From positions 30,808 through 94,807 of the forward strand of contig NZ_JBFBCI010000032.1 in NCBI RefSeq assembly GCF_040683095.1: a stretch of DNA of 64,000 nucleotides. Direction: 5' to 3'. How positions within the stretch are numbered: position 1 is the stretch's first letter; each line of letters begins with the position of its first letter. This DNA comes from Sphaerisporangium sp040683095 (GTDB lineage Bacteria; Actinomycetota; Actinomycetes; Streptosporangiales; Streptosporangiaceae). Below are positions 54,292 through 63,365 of the stretch, one piece after another. A program made the translations under genes and the position numbers. The notes beneath the pieces were generated by a model. It ran no database searches and had not been told where the DNA came from. It saw only the letters and a list, made by a program, of their open reading frames with translations.

Positions 54292-55496
54292 CGGTGCGGC
54301 TCCTCACCAACATCGGCCGGCTCTGGACCGGCAACGACGTCTGCAGCAACGCCGCGATCCTCGTGCACAACGACCGGATCGCCTGGGTCGGCAGGGCGGC
54401 CGACCTGCCGCAGAGCGTCCCCGGTGTCGTCGACGACATCGTCGACGTCGACCACGTCGAGAACCTCGGCGGCTCCCTCGTGACGCCGGGCCTCATCGAC
54501 GCGCACACGCATCCGGTGTACGCGGGCAACCGCTACGCCGAGCTGGCCATGCGCTCCGGCGGCTCCACGCCGAGCGCCATCACCGCGGCGGGCGGCGGCA
54601 TCGGCTCCACCGTCACGGTCACCCGCGGCACCGACCCGTGGACGTTGTGCAACGGCGTGCGCGAGCGCCTGCGCGACTGGCTGCTCAACGGCACCACGAC
54701 CGTCGAGGCCAAGACCGGCTACCACCTCACCCGCGATGGCGAGCTGGCCGACGTCCGGCTGCTCCGCGAGCTCGAGAAAGAGCCGATGATGCCGCGGGTG
54801 CACGTCACGTTCCTCGCCGCCCACGTCGTCCCGCCGGAGTACTTCGGCCGCCAGCGCGACTACGTCGAGGCCGTCGGCTCCTGGTGCGCCGACGCCGCCG
54901 CGGCCGGCGCCGACAGCGTCGACGTCTACTGCGACGAAGGTCACTTCACCACCGACGAGGCCCGCTGGGTGCTCGCCTCCGGCCGCAACGTCGGCCTGCT
55001 GCCGCGCATCCACGCCGGCGCCCATAAGCGGCGCGGCGCCGTCCAACTCGCCGCCGAGCTCGGCTGCGCCTCGGCCGACCTGCTCTACAACACCTCAGAC
55101 GAGGACATCGCCCTGCTCGGGCGGTACGGCGTCCCTGCGGTGGTCTGCCCCGGAACGGCCCTTCAGCAGGGCAACCTGCCGCCGGTCCGCCGCATGCTCG
55201 CCCAAGGCGTCACGGTCGCCCTCGGCAGCGACCACAACCCCGGCCACTGCGGTATCACCTCGATGTCGCTGGTCATCAGCCTCGCGGTCGCCGCGTTCGG
55301 CATCAGCGTCGGCGACGCCCTGCGGGCCGCCACCCTCGGCGGCGCCACCGTGCTCGGCGCTCCGGACCGCGGCGTCCTCGCCCCGGGCCGCCTCGCCGAC
55401 ATCGTCCAGTGGGACGCCGACCACGAGGGTGCCTTCGCCTGGGGCTTCGGCCTGAAGCCCCGCCGCGTCTGGCGCGGCGGCACCCCCGTCCAGTAA
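54288..55496 (+). CDS. hutI: imidazolonepropionase HutI
   Basis: A 402-residue amidohydrolase of histidine catabolism, converting imidazolone-5-propionate to N-formimino-glutamate. Metal ligands appear in DAHTHPVYAGNRYAE (His73, His75) and ALGSDHNPG; FLAAHVVPPEY and AGAHKRRGA are also family-like. The ATG at 54288 overlaps the small upstream frame. No hutU, hutH or hutF lies in the window, so the rest of the pathway is encoded elsewhere or lost. Confidence 0.93.
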   Translation: MTVRLLTNIGRLWTGNDVCSNAAILVHNDRIAWVGRAADLPQSVPGVVDDIVDVDHVENLGGSLVTPGLIDAHTHPVYAGNRYAELAMRSGGSTPSAITAAGGGIGSTVTVTRGTDPWTLCNGVRERLRDWLLNGTTTVEAKTGYHLTRDGELADVRLLRELEKEPMMPRVHVTFLAAHVVPPEYFGRQRDYVEAVGSWCADAAAAGADSVDVYCDEGHFTTDEARWVLASGRNVGLLPRIHAGAHKRRGAVQLAAELGCASADLLYNTSDEDIALLGRYGVPAVVCPGTALQQGNLPPVRRMLAQGVTVALGSDHNPGHCGITSMSLVISLAVAAFGISVGDALRAATLGGATVLGAPDRGVLAPGRLADIVQWDADHEGAFAWGFGLKPRRVWRGGTPVQ

Positions 55497-55563
55497 CCGT
55501 GGGCACCGCCGGCCCTCGGCTCACGGGTGACGCTGCCGATACCTTTTCGTTCGTCCGGTAACC

Positions 55564-55736
55564 TCGCGGCTCTCGATCAAACCGCTGCTGCACATCTCCG
55601 AGGGCACGATCGCCTTCCTGGAGAAGGTACGGCCGGGCGGGCGATCGCCCGGCTGGAGGAACCGGCCGTACGGGCGGCCGACGACGCGCCGGTCGACGTC
55701 GCGGTACACCACCTCGCAGGTTGCGATCACCCCTAG
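55564..55736 (+). pseudogene. degV-family pseudogene fragment with an internal frameshift
   Basis: SRLSIKPLLHISEGTIAFLEKVR is read in one frame up to about 55632, then TAGRAIARLEEPAVRAAD and DAPVDVAVHHLA continue in another. Together they match the C-terminal half of DegV fatty-acid-binding proteins. A loss of 4 bases at the join (an ACGGACGG to ACGG collapse would do it) explains the shift. The N-terminal ~150 codons and the last part are missing. degV commonly precedes comEA in actinobacteria, as this fragment does. Confidence 0.75.
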
Positions 55737-56240
55737 TTCGCCCGAGCCACCCCCTAGCACCCCTGCCTATCCCACCATCGACCCCCGACCGCAGCGCCCC
55801 GAGAGCCCCCAGACGACGCTTCCTGTACGTACCGGAGCGGAATCGATCAAGACTCTACGAATAGGTCGGGGATAGAAGCCAGACTCCCCCCGAACGCGAG
55901 GTTATGCACGCTGAGTAACTGATAGTCCCTTATCGGACCGCTTTACCGCTGTCGTCAACATCAAGTGAAGTGTCGAGGTATGTGCCGCACAGGGCGCTGG
56001 CCGTCTTGCCCAGCCCCCTAGTGCCGTCATGTGCAGGCCGAGTGCGGTTATCCACAGAACCGCGTTCGGCGCGACGGCCGGCCCGCTCGCCCGAATAACG
56101 TCCCGCTCGTGCGAACAGCCAGCAGGCCCTCCGAACGCGAAGCCGGTGAGTCCCGGCTCCGCGCGCTGACTCCTCTCGCCGGGCCATGGCACCCACGTCC
56201 GCACGTCAGTGCTGCACGTCCGACATCCGCAGGGGAGGAC
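55737..56240. other. ~500-bp gap before comEA
   Basis: No domain-bearing frame is seen. A single TTATCCACA, identical to the DnaA-box consensus, occurs at 56048-56056; one copy alone is not evidence of an origin. The 3' part should hold the comEA promoter. Confidence 0.45.
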
Positions 56241-57479
56241 ATGGAACACCCGCCCGGCACACACGACCCACACCACCAGGACACGACTGCGTCCGGCAGA
56301 TACGTTCCACTACGGCGACCAGGTCCGGGGCCGGCCCACGACAACGCCGCGCCTGTAGACGAGGCCGGTAAGTACGTTCGCGTACGCCGAGCGGACCTGG
56401 GGCCGGGCTACGACGATGCCATGCCTGTCGATGAGGGTGGTGAGTACGTTCGCGTACGCAGGGCCGACTTGCGATCCCGCGACAAGTCCCCTTCGACGGC
56501 CGATGAGACCGGTGTGTTCGCCCGCGTGCGTCGCGCCGACTCGCGATCGGACGACGAGGACGTGCGGGCGGCCGTCGCGGATCCCTGGAGCGGCGACCGA
56601 GAGGAGTCCGGCCATAGGTGGGTCACGGGCGAGCCGGGGGATCTTGACGAGCCCGGCAAGGTGAGGAACGCCAGAGACGCCAGAGACGCCAGAGACTACG
56701 CTCCCTCGGTTCGTCTGCGTTCGGAGCCGCTGCCCTTCCGGTCGTTGCGCACGCGGGTGAGCGACGTCCTGGCCCAGTGCGGGCCACTTCTGGATCCGGG
56801 TCGTCCGGGTCTGCGTGTGCTGGTGGTTCTGGGGTTGCTGGCGGCACTCATCGGCGGTATCCAGGTCTGGCGCTCACGCCCGGCCGCCGAACCGGTGAGC
56901 CCACCGCTCCCTGTCGCGGCTTCCGAACTCCCCACGGGTGCGTCGAGGCCTCCCACGGGTGCGTCAGGGCTTCCGGCCAGGTCAGGGCTCTCGGCGGGAA
57001 GCCCCCAACCCGCACTCTCCGGCGTATCGACCATTCCGTCCCTCGCCGCGCATGTGATCGTCCATGTCACCGGAAAGGTCAAGAAGCCGGGCATCGTGAC
57101 GCTCCCGAGCGGGTCGCGGGTCGCCGACGCGGTGAAGGCCGCCGGCGGGGCCCGGTCGGGCGAGACAGGTGCGCTCAATCTCGCCAGAAAGCTCGTCGAC
57201 GGCGAGCAGATCGTCGTGGGAGCCCCGGCCGGCGCCACGATCGTGACGGCTCCGGCGCCGATTCCCGGTGTGGGCGAGGCGCCGGTCGAAGTGCTCGACC
57301 TCAACACCGCCACTCCGAGCCAGTTGGAGACACTCCCCGGCGTCGGCGAAGTCCTCGCCGCCCGCATCGTGGAGTACCGCCAATCCCACGCCGGGTTCCG
57401 CAGCGTCGCCCAGCTCCGCGAGGTGACAGGCATCGGCGAGCGAAAGTTCGCCGACCTCCGCGACAAGGTCCGCGTATGA
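56241..57479 (+). CDS. comEA: ComEA-type DNA-binding protein with an N-terminal tandem repeat region
   Basis: A 412-residue protein. Residues ~20-125 hold four imperfect ~24-residue repeats around [Y/F]-x-R-V-R-R-A-D. A basic linker with a DAR triplet repeat and a membrane helix (about 190-208) follow, then a Ser/Pro stalk, an SLBB domain (about 271-325, VIVHVTGKVKKPGIVTLPSG) and a helix-hairpin-helix domain (about 349-412, LNTATPSQLETLPGVGEVLA). It probably receives DNA outside the membrane for ComEC. ComEA proteins are normally far shorter at the cytoplasmic end. The ATG at 56241 follows AGGGGAGG. Confidence 0.9.
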   Translation: MEHPPGTHDPHHQDTTASGRYVPLRRPGPGPAHDNAAPVDEAGKYVRVRRADLGPGYDDAMPVDEGGEYVRVRRADLRSRDKSPSTADETGVFARVRRADSRSDDEDVRAAVADPWSGDREESGHRWVTGEPGDLDEPGKVRNARDARDARDYAPSVRLRSEPLPFRSLRTRVSDVLAQCGPLLDPGRPGLRVLVVLGLLAALIGGIQVWRSRPAAEPVSPPLPVAASELPTGASRPPTGASGLPARSGLSAGSPQPALSGVSTIPSLAAHVIVHVTGKVKKPGIVTLPSGSRVADAVKAAGGARSGETGALNLARKLVDGEQIVVGAPAGATIVTAPAPIPGVGEAPVEVLDLNTATPSQLETLPGVGEVLAARIVEYRQSHAGFRSVAQLREVTGIGERKFADLRDKVRV

Positions 57480-57638
57480 ACCCCGACCTCCTGTCGGCAG
57501 GGCTGGTGGGCGCTGTTGAAGATCCGGTGCGTCGGCGGGCTGGTAGGTGGTGCTGGGGTTCATGTCGATCGCAAGGACAGACGTCGTGGGGGCGTTCAGG
57601 GGTTTCGGTGACTTTGGGGGTTCGGGGAGTGGTGCGGC

Positions 57639-60152
57639 GTGAGTCGGTGGGCTGAGTTCTTCGCAGCGTCAGGGAGGCGTCTGCGCGTGGGCTCCGCAGA
57701 GGCCGGGCAGGAGTCCGGCCCTTCCGTGAGCTCAGAACAGGAGGACACAGGACGACGGATCGGCGATTTGCGGCTGGTGGCGCCTGCTCTCGCCGTGTGG
57801 GTCACATCGCTCGTTCTTCTGACCTGCTCCGCGGGGACGAGCCTCGTCACGGCGCTGGTCGCGGCAGTGGCCCTGGCCGTGACCGTGGTCATGGCCGGAT
57901 GTCGGTACAGATGGGGAGGGAGCCGACCGGAAGTTGGGAGGGACAAGGCCGGGCGGCCTGGTCGCCCGTGCCGGTGGGTCAATGCCTGGGTCGCCGTTTT
58001 CGGATGTGTTCTGGCTGCGGCAGCGGCCGTTGGGCTGCGCGTTTACGCGGTCGGCAGTGGGCCGGTGGCCGAACTGGCCAGCAGGCGGGCTCCGGTGACG
58101 GTCGAGGTCACGCTCACCGACGATCCGAAGATCCTGACCGGTCGCCGGGGGACGGTCCGGCGCGATCGGGTGATCGTGGAAGGCTCGGTCGAGGTGCTGG
58201 AGGATGCTACTGGGGTCACATTCAGGACGAATACGCCAATCGTCGTGTTCGCCAACGGACCAGGATGGAGCACGCTCCTTCCCAGCCAGCGCGTCCGAGT
58301 CCAGGGCAGGCTTGGCCCGGCCGAGCCGGGCACTCTCACGGCCGCCGTGCTTCTGGTGGCCACCCCGCCGAAGGTCCTGAGCGGACCGTCCACGCCTCAG
58401 CGCCTCGCGGCCGACCTGCGCGCGGGGCTGAGAGAAGCAGCGGGCGTCCTCCCGCCGGGCGAACGCGGCCTGCTTCCGGGCTTGGTGGTCGGCGACCTCT
58501 CGCTCATGGACGAACAGGTGAAACGCGACCTCACGACGGCGGGACTCAGTCACTTAACGGCGGTTTCCGGCGCGAATTTGGCGGTTATCGCCGGGGCGGT
58601 GATCGCGCTGGGCAGGGTGGCCGGGCTGCCGCTCGCCGTCAGGGCGGCTCTCGCCATCGTCGGCATGCTGTGCTTCGCCGTCGTCGCCCGCCCATCGCCC
58701 AGCGTCCTGCGCGCTCTGGTCATGGGGTCGGTGGCGGCCGTGGCGCTCGGAACGGGGCGATCGCGGGACGGCCTGGCCGCCCTCTCGGGGACGGTGCTCG
58801 TACTCATCCTTTTCGACCCCGGGCTGGCGCGAGAGTACGGCTTCGCATTGTCGGTGTTCGCCACAGGGGGCATCCTGATGCTCGCCCCTCGCTGGCGTGA
58901 CCGTATGGCGCGGCGAATGCCGTTCGTGGTCGCCGAGGCGGTAGCCGTGCCCTGCGCGGCACAGGCGGCGGTCACGCCGTTGCTCGTCCTGATGTCCGGC
59001 GTGCTCGAGCCGGTGGCGATCCCGGCCAACCTCCTGGCGGGCCCGGCCGTGCCTCCGGCGACGGTTCTGGGCTTCGCGGCCGCGGTGGTGGCGCCGATGA
59101 GCGACGCGGCGGCGAGGTGGCTGGTCATGCCCGCCGGATACGCCGTCGGCTGGATCATCTGGGTGGCACGCCAGGCCGCCGGCCTCCCTGCGGCCACCGT
59201 GTCCTGGCCGGGAGGGGCGATAGGCCTCCTCCTGCTCGTCGTCACGGCCCTCACGTGCTGGTTCGTCCTCCGACGCGCCGCCTGGCGTCTCGTCGTGTGC
59301 GCCGTCGCGGCCGGTGTGCTCGTCGCCGCACTGGTGGTGCGTCCCGTCGTGGCCTCGTGGCCGCCCCGAGGCTGGCTGCTGGTGACCTGCGATGTCGGTC
59401 AGGGGGACGCGCTCGTCCTCGCCGCCGGGGCGGCGCGGGCGGTGGTCATCGACGCGGGCCCCGACCCGGCGCTCGTGGACAGGTGCCTCCGAGACCTGGG
59501 CGTCCAACAGGTGCCGTTGCTGATCCTCACGCATCCCCACTTCGATCACGTCGGCGGGCTCGACGGGGTATTTCGGGGACGCCAGGTGGGCGCGGTGCTG
59601 GTCAGCCCGGGCGAGCAGCCACGCCAGGAGAGCGCGCGGGTCTCCGCCGACCTGAGAGGCCGACGGGTTCCCGAATGGGTCGCCTCGCCGGGCATGACAT
59701 GGAGCTTCGGCCCGGTCACGCTGGCCGTCCTCGGCCCGCCGGAGGAAGCGGTCTCGGCCGGGCCGGGGGAGGGGTCGATGGCGAACAATGCGAGCGTCGT
59801 CCTGCACGCCCGCTGGGCGGCCGGCTCCGCGTTGCTCTGCGGGGACGTCGAGATCGAGGCCCAGGACGCACTCCTGCGGCAAGGCATCCCGAAGGCCCAG
59901 ATAATCAAGGTCCCCCACCACGGGTCCGCCAGACAGGCGCCCGCCTTCCTGGCCGCCACGGGAGCCGGCGCCGCCCTGATCAGCGTGGGGAAAGACAACG
60001 ACTACGGCCATCCCGCGCCCCTGACCCTCACCCGCCTGCGCACCCTCGGCATGCGCATCTACCGCACCGACACCCAAAGCGACCTGGCCATCATCACCGA
60101 GAACGGCCACCTGTCCGTCGTCCCTCGCTCCGCTGGCCCCGGCCCACCCTGA
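57639..60152 (+). CDS. comEC: ComEC/Rec2 DNA-uptake channel with metallo-beta-lactamase domain
   Basis: An 837-residue polytopic membrane protein. An N-terminal membrane part (about 45-130) is followed by the Competence domain (VSGANLAVIAGAVIALG and many helices, about 235-560) and a C-terminal metallo-beta-lactamase domain with TCDVGQGDALVL, THPHFDHVGGLDG and VPHHGSARQAP, so the nuclease-like metal site is complete. It would form the inner-membrane channel for single-stranded DNA. The GTG at 57639 has GGGGAG 8 bases upstream. holA, its usual downstream neighbour, is not here. Confidence 0.93.
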   Translation: MSRWAEFFAASGRRLRVGSAEAGQESGPSVSSEQEDTGRRIGDLRLVAPALAVWVTSLVLLTCSAGTSLVTALVAAVALAVTVVMAGCRYRWGGSRPEVGRDKAGRPGRPCRWVNAWVAVFGCVLAAAAAVGLRVYAVGSGPVAELASRRAPVTVEVTLTDDPKILTGRRGTVRRDRVIVEGSVEVLEDATGVTFRTNTPIVVFANGPGWSTLLPSQRVRVQGRLGPAEPGTLTAAVLLVATPPKVLSGPSTPQRLAADLRAGLREAAGVLPPGERGLLPGLVVGDLSLMDEQVKRDLTTAGLSHLTAVSGANLAVIAGAVIALGRVAGLPLAVRAALAIVGMLCFAVVARPSPSVLRALVMGSVAAVALGTGRSRDGLAALSGTVLVLILFDPGLAREYGFALSVFATGGILMLAPRWRDRMARRMPFVVAEAVAVPCAAQAAVTPLLVLMSGVLEPVAIPANLLAGPAVPPATVLGFAAAVVAPMSDAAARWLVMPAGYAVGWIIWVARQAAGLPAATVSWPGGAIGLLLLVVTALTCWFVLRRAAWRLVVCAVAAGVLVAALVVRPVVASWPPRGWLLVTCDVGQGDALVLAAGAARAVVIDAGPDPALVDRCLRDLGVQQVPLLILTHPHFDHVGGLDGVFRGRQVGAVLVSPGEQPRQESARVSADLRGRRVPEWVASPGMTWSFGPVTLAVLGPPEEAVSAGPGEGSMANNASVVLHARWAAGSALLCGDVEIEAQDALLRQGIPKAQIIKVPHHGSARQAPAFLAATGAGAALISVGKDNDYGHPAPLTLTRLRTLGMRIYRTDTQSDLAIITENGHLSVVPRSAGPGPP

Positions 60153-60248
60153 CTTCGATGTCCGGCGAGCATCAGGACGATGATCCGGGTGCGAGGCCGT
60201 GCCGCCCGGCGCACGGTCAGCGCTTGACCGCGTAGGCCCGCGTGATCG

Positions 60249-61304
60249 TCAATCACCCCTGTCATCGACCGCCCCTACGGTTTCGAGGACATCCCCACGG
60301 CCGTCTCCTACCAGGAGAAAGGCCATGCGGCGGGCAAGGTCGTCATCACGGTGTGAGCGGGACCCGGCGCCGTGCGCATCCCGGTCGAAAAGAGCTACCC
60401 GCTCGACCAGGCCGCGGCGGTGCACATCGACAGCGCAGCGGGTCACACGCGCGGGCGGCGGGTCCTGGTCGTCTGAAAGCCGGCTGCGCGATCTCGGCCG
60501 TACCCGCACAGGGGGTACGGCCTCTCTGGATGGGGTCTTCGGTGTTCTAGCTGTCCAAGGGAGCTGCAGGGTAACGGTGGTGCCGCCACGCTTGACGGTT
60601 ACCGGATAGGTGGTGCCGGCCCGCTTTTGGTCCAGGAATGTGTCCAGATCGTTGACGGTCGGAGTTGGAGTTCCCGCTATGTCGATAATGAGGTCACCTG
60701 GTTGCAGCCCGGATATGTCGGCCTTGCTGCCGGGGTCGACGGAGATTACGCGGACGCCGCCGCCCTTGGGGTTGGTGTTCCTGAGGTTGGCCGCCACGAC
60801 GGCCTGGACGCCGGGCTTGAAGTTCACGGTGAGCGGCTGGGTGTCGCCGTCGAGGGTGAAGGTGCCGCTGAACTGGCCGCGTGCCAGTGGCACGTTGGCG
60901 TCGGCGACCACCTCCACGTCGTAGGGGTAGAGGAAGTCCCACATGTTGACATTGAGCGAGCCGGTGGCTGACTTGCCGTCGGGAGCGATGGTGACCGGGC
61001 AGGCCCGGGAGCAGCGCAGGTTCACGCTGGTGATACGGGTGTTGGGCGGAGCTTGGATGGTCACTGAGCTTTGGTGGAAGCGGCGCTTGCCGTCCGGCGG
61101 ATAGGTGACGGTTTGCGGGAGGCCGGGGACGTCCAGATCGGGGACGTTCTGCTGCGGAGGCAGAGACCATGCCTGCTGTGCGATCAAGGTCGCTGAACTC
61201 TCGGCGGCGGCGGAGACGCCTCCGGCTGTAAGCAGGGCGGCGCCCACGGCGAGCACGGTGCACACCCGCACGCTCCTGCGGATCGGAGGGCGATACGCGA
61301 CCAC
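60249..61304 (-). CDS. secreted PDZ-domain protein with an antisense-derived C-terminal tail
   Basis: A 351-residue protein: signal peptide (VCTVLAVGAALLTAGGVSAAA), a beta-rich domain (about 45-165) with two cysteines (NLRCSRACPVTI), and a PDZ domain (about 182-255, RVISVDPGSKADISGLQPGDLIID). After LQLPWTA the last ~95 residues are Arg/Pro-rich and run antisense to two alcohol-dehydrogenase remnants, so the natural stop was probably lost and the tail is accidental. No protease domain is present. The GTG at 61304 is used. It may bind exported protein termini. Confidence 0.8.
   Translation of the reverse strand: MVAYRPPIRRSVRVCTVLAVGAALLTAGGVSAAAESSATLIAQQAWSLPPQQNVPDLDVPGLPQTVTYPPDGKRRFHQSSVTIQAPPNTRITSVNLRCSRACPVTIAPDGKSATGSLNVNMWDFLYPYDVEVVADANVPLARGQFSGTFTLDGDTQPLTVNFKPGVQAVVAANLRNTNPKGGGVRVISVDPGSKADISGLQPGDLIIDIAGTPTPTVNDLDTFLDQKRAGTTYPVTVKRGGTTVTLQLPWTARTPKTPSREAVPPVRVRPRSRSRLSDDQDPPPARVTRCAVDVHRRGLVERVALFDRDAHGAGSRSHRDDDLARRMAFLLVGDGRGDVLETVGAVDDRGD
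60258..60356 (+). pseudogene. C-terminal remnant of a zinc-type alcohol dehydrogenase (first)
   Basis: The plus strand reads VIDRPYGFEDIPTAVSYQEK then GHAAGKVVITV and a stop at 60354, the typical end of medium-chain zinc-binding dehydrogenases. No upstream coding part remains. Confidence 0.7.
60366..60476 (+). pseudogene. C-terminal remnant of a second medium-chain dehydrogenase
   Basis: Ten bases after the first remnant, another dehydrogenase end is read: VRIPVEKSYPLDQAAAVH, then AAGHTRGRRVLVV and a stop at 60474. The two remnants come from different members of the family and both have lost everything upstream. Confidence 0.65.
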
Positions 61305-61537
61305 CGCCGCCTGCCTTTTGCCATATCCCGAAGGCTACTAATGAGAAACTATGCTACTGGACAATTTCGAAGCCCTGACCTGCGGCGATGCCATTTCCGG
61401 GGTCCAGTAACCACGTTTCCCTTTTAGTAAGGATCACGAATCCGCCCTTCGCCCTCCTCGCAGAGGACCCTGGCGTGCGACCGGCGTCTCATCCGCCGGC
61501 GCTTCCTCGGTTCCACTACCGATGAGCCGGTATGGGC

Positions 61538-61990
61538 TCACGTACCTTCCTGCGCCTTGATGGCAGAGTCTTCCGGTGGAGTGCTCGGCGTGGAGACCTC
61601 GAACCACGCCGTGTGGCCCGTGTCGTTCTGCTGCCAGCCCCAGGCTGATGACAGTTCGCGGACCAGCCACAGGCCTCGGCCGCTCTCGCTCAGAGGGTCG
61701 GTCTGGGCGGGGATCTGCGGGATCGTGTCGGACGAGCCCTCGTCGGCGACTTCGACCCGTACCGTCCGGGCGTCCGCGTACACCATCAGGTTGACCACGC
61801 CGCCGGGCCTGCTGCCCGACCGTGAGTGCTTGATCGCGTTCGCGACGACCTCACCCGCGATGAGCACGATGTCGTCCACGGCCGAGTGTCCGGCCCTCAG
61901 CAGGACTTCGCGTACGTACATCCGCGCGAGCATGATCGAGCCGGGGGTTCCGAGAAGGTCGGCCTTCCCGAGGAGTTCGATCGTCGTCAT
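61538..61990 (-). CDS. HATPase_c / RsbW-type anti-sigma or regulatory ATPase
   Basis: A 150-residue GHKL ATPase with the N box (VVANAIKHSRSG) and G box (VEVADEGSS, GRGLWLVREL). Actinomycetes carry many such small ATPases, often beside XRE/DUF397 pairs. Its ATG overlaps the stop of the 113-residue gene before it. It lacks the sensor domains of kinases and could be a serine kinase or a partner in a developmental switch. Confidence 0.88.
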   Translation of the reverse strand: MTTIELLGKADLLGTPGSIMLARMYVREVLLRAGHSAVDDIVLIAGEVVANAIKHSRSGSRPGGVVNLMVYADARTVRVEVADEGSSDTIPQIPAQTDPLSESGRGLWLVRELSSAWGWQQNDTGHTAWFEVSTPSTPPEDSAIKAQEGT

Positions 61991-62328
61991 TGGGCGACCT
62001 CCCAGATGCGGTCCGCCGCGTCCGCCGACACCTGGACCCGCTGCCCCTGGCCCCTGCCCCAGGTGTAAACCCAGGCCCCCTTGTGTGAGAACGCCATGAC
62101 CCGCAGCGCTCCGCCCTCCCGAGGCACCACCAGCACCGGCTCGCTCTTAAGGGGAAGATCCACCACCGCCCGCAGCCCCCGCCTGTTCAGTCCCCAGGCG
62201 AGTCGGACGAGGTACTGATACTGCTGTTCCCTTGTCGTTCTGGTAACCCGCTGTCCGTTGCCGGACGTGGCGACGGTTCCAGGAGATTGGGGACGTTTTA
62301 GGCTGCGGCCTGTCATTTCGGACTCCAT
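61987..62328 (-). CDS. small hypothetical protein co-translated with the ATPase
   Basis: A 113-residue protein with no recognised family. It has a basic N-terminus and a compact C-terminal part (SEPVLVVPREGGALRVMAF, GAWVYTWGRGQGQRVQVSAD). Its stop overlaps the ATPase start (ATGA), and it diverges from the XRE gene, so it belongs to the same module. A second in-frame ATG at 62316 is possible. Confidence 0.7.
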   Translation of the reverse strand: MESEMTGRSLKRPQSPGTVATSGNGQRVTRTTREQQYQYLVRLAWGLNRRGLRAVVDLPLKSEPVLVVPREGGALRVMAFSHKGAWVYTWGRGQGQRVQVSADAADRIWEVAQ

Positions 62329-62337
62329 CGGTGTGGG

Positions 62338-62475
62338 GAGATTGTCGTGCTACTGTCGCGATCTTTCTTGGTGGCACATTTGACGCAGCCCAGGATGCCT
62401 GTTAGGGCGGGTAATTCGAGCTGAAAAAGTCTCGACGGTCGACTACCAATAACCCCGCGCGATGTAGAGATTGTC
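62338..62475. promoter_or_regulatory. paired GAGATTGTC sites in the divergent region of the ATPase/XRE module
   Basis: GAGATTGTC occurs at 62338-62346 and 62467-62475 in the same orientation, 129 bp apart; after a 7-base gap both continue CTG. One copy lies by each divergent start, so they are candidate operators for the XRE regulator. Confidence 0.4.
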
Positions 62476-62531
62476 ATTAATCTGTAGTCGTGAGTCGGCA
62501 GAGCGTGAGGAGCTAGGTGGAGGCGACCACG

Positions 62532-63365
62532 ATGGCTGATCTTGACCCGCGGATGTCTCCGGCCCAGCGTTTCGGCCGTGAGCTGGTCCGATGTCGGAAA
62601 GAAAAGGGGCTCTCGCAGGCCCGATTGGCTGAGCGGCTCGGCTGCTCGCCGTCGCTTATCGGACATATCGAAACAGGCAATCGCAAGCCGCAACTCGACT
62701 TTGCGGAAGGATGCGATCGCGCGTTCGGTCTGTCGGAAAGCAAACGTTTTGTGCGGTTGTACCGTCAGGTCGCGGAGTCCCCGTCCGGGCCGGAGTGGTT
62801 TCTGCGCTGGCAGGAAGAGATCGAACCTCGGGCCGTGACCCTGCGTACGTGGGACCCGCTCCTGATTCCTGGCCTGCTCCAGACGGAGGAGTACGCGCGG
62901 GCCGTCTTCCGTGGCCACCTGGCGACGTCGGAGCGTGAGGTGGAAGAGCAGGTTCGGGCCCGGATGCAGCGAAGCCTCATCCTGGATAGAGATGATCCGC
63001 CTGTCCTGTGGGTGTTGATCGACGAATGGGTGCTACGGCGTCCTATAGGTAGGCCGGAGATTATGCGGGAACAATTCGCGCACCTTGCCGCCATTGCGAG
63101 CCGTCGCCATGTCACCGTGCAGTTCGTTCCCTTCGACAATCCCTGTACGGACGGTCTGATGTCCGGGTTCGCGATCGCGGAAATGGCGGACGCGCCGACC
63201 ACGGTGTCCGTAGAGTCCGCAGGGACGGGCGAGGTGTCGGCGGATGCCGAAGTCGTATCCGTGATCGTGGGTCGGTATGACACCATACGAGCGCAGGCGT
63301 ACCGTCCGGGTGAATCGCTCGAACTGATCAAGGAAGCAGTGGGTCTATGGACGCAAAGCACGTGA
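62532..63365 (+). CDS. XRE-family regulator with DUF5753 domain (WhiJ-like)
   Basis: A 277-residue regulator: N-terminal helix-turn-helix (RFGRELVRCRKEKGLSQARL then AERLGCSPSLIGHIETGNR) and a C-terminal DUF5753 domain (WFLRWQEEIEPRAVTLRTWD and IPGLLQTEEYARAV). It is the partner type found with DUF397 proteins in Streptomyces development, as in WhiJ and the BldB region. The ATG at 62532 follows GGAGG at 8 bases; a GTG at 62517, behind GAGGAG, is equally possible. It overlaps the DUF397 gene by 19 bp. Confidence 0.92.
   Translation: MADLDPRMSPAQRFGRELVRCRKEKGLSQARLAERLGCSPSLIGHIETGNRKPQLDFAEGCDRAFGLSESKRFVRLYRQVAESPSGPEWFLRWQEEIEPRAVTLRTWDPLLIPGLLQTEEYARAVFRGHLATSEREVEEQVRARMQRSLILDRDDPPVLWVLIDEWVLRRPIGRPEIMREQFAHLAAIASRRHVTVQFVPFDNPCTDGLMSGFAIAEMADAPTTVSVESAGTGEVSADAEVVSVIVGRYDTIRAQAYRPGESLELIKEAVGLWTQST

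Noticed and set aside
56048..56056. Perfect DnaA box TTATCCACA
   Set aside because: A single copy, with no cluster, no dnaA/dnaN and no A/T-rich unwinding region; not an origin.
61356..61409. Inverted repeat TACTGGAC/GTCCAGTA
   Set aside because: Eight-bp arms 39 bases apart, with no gene or promoter logic; may be chance.
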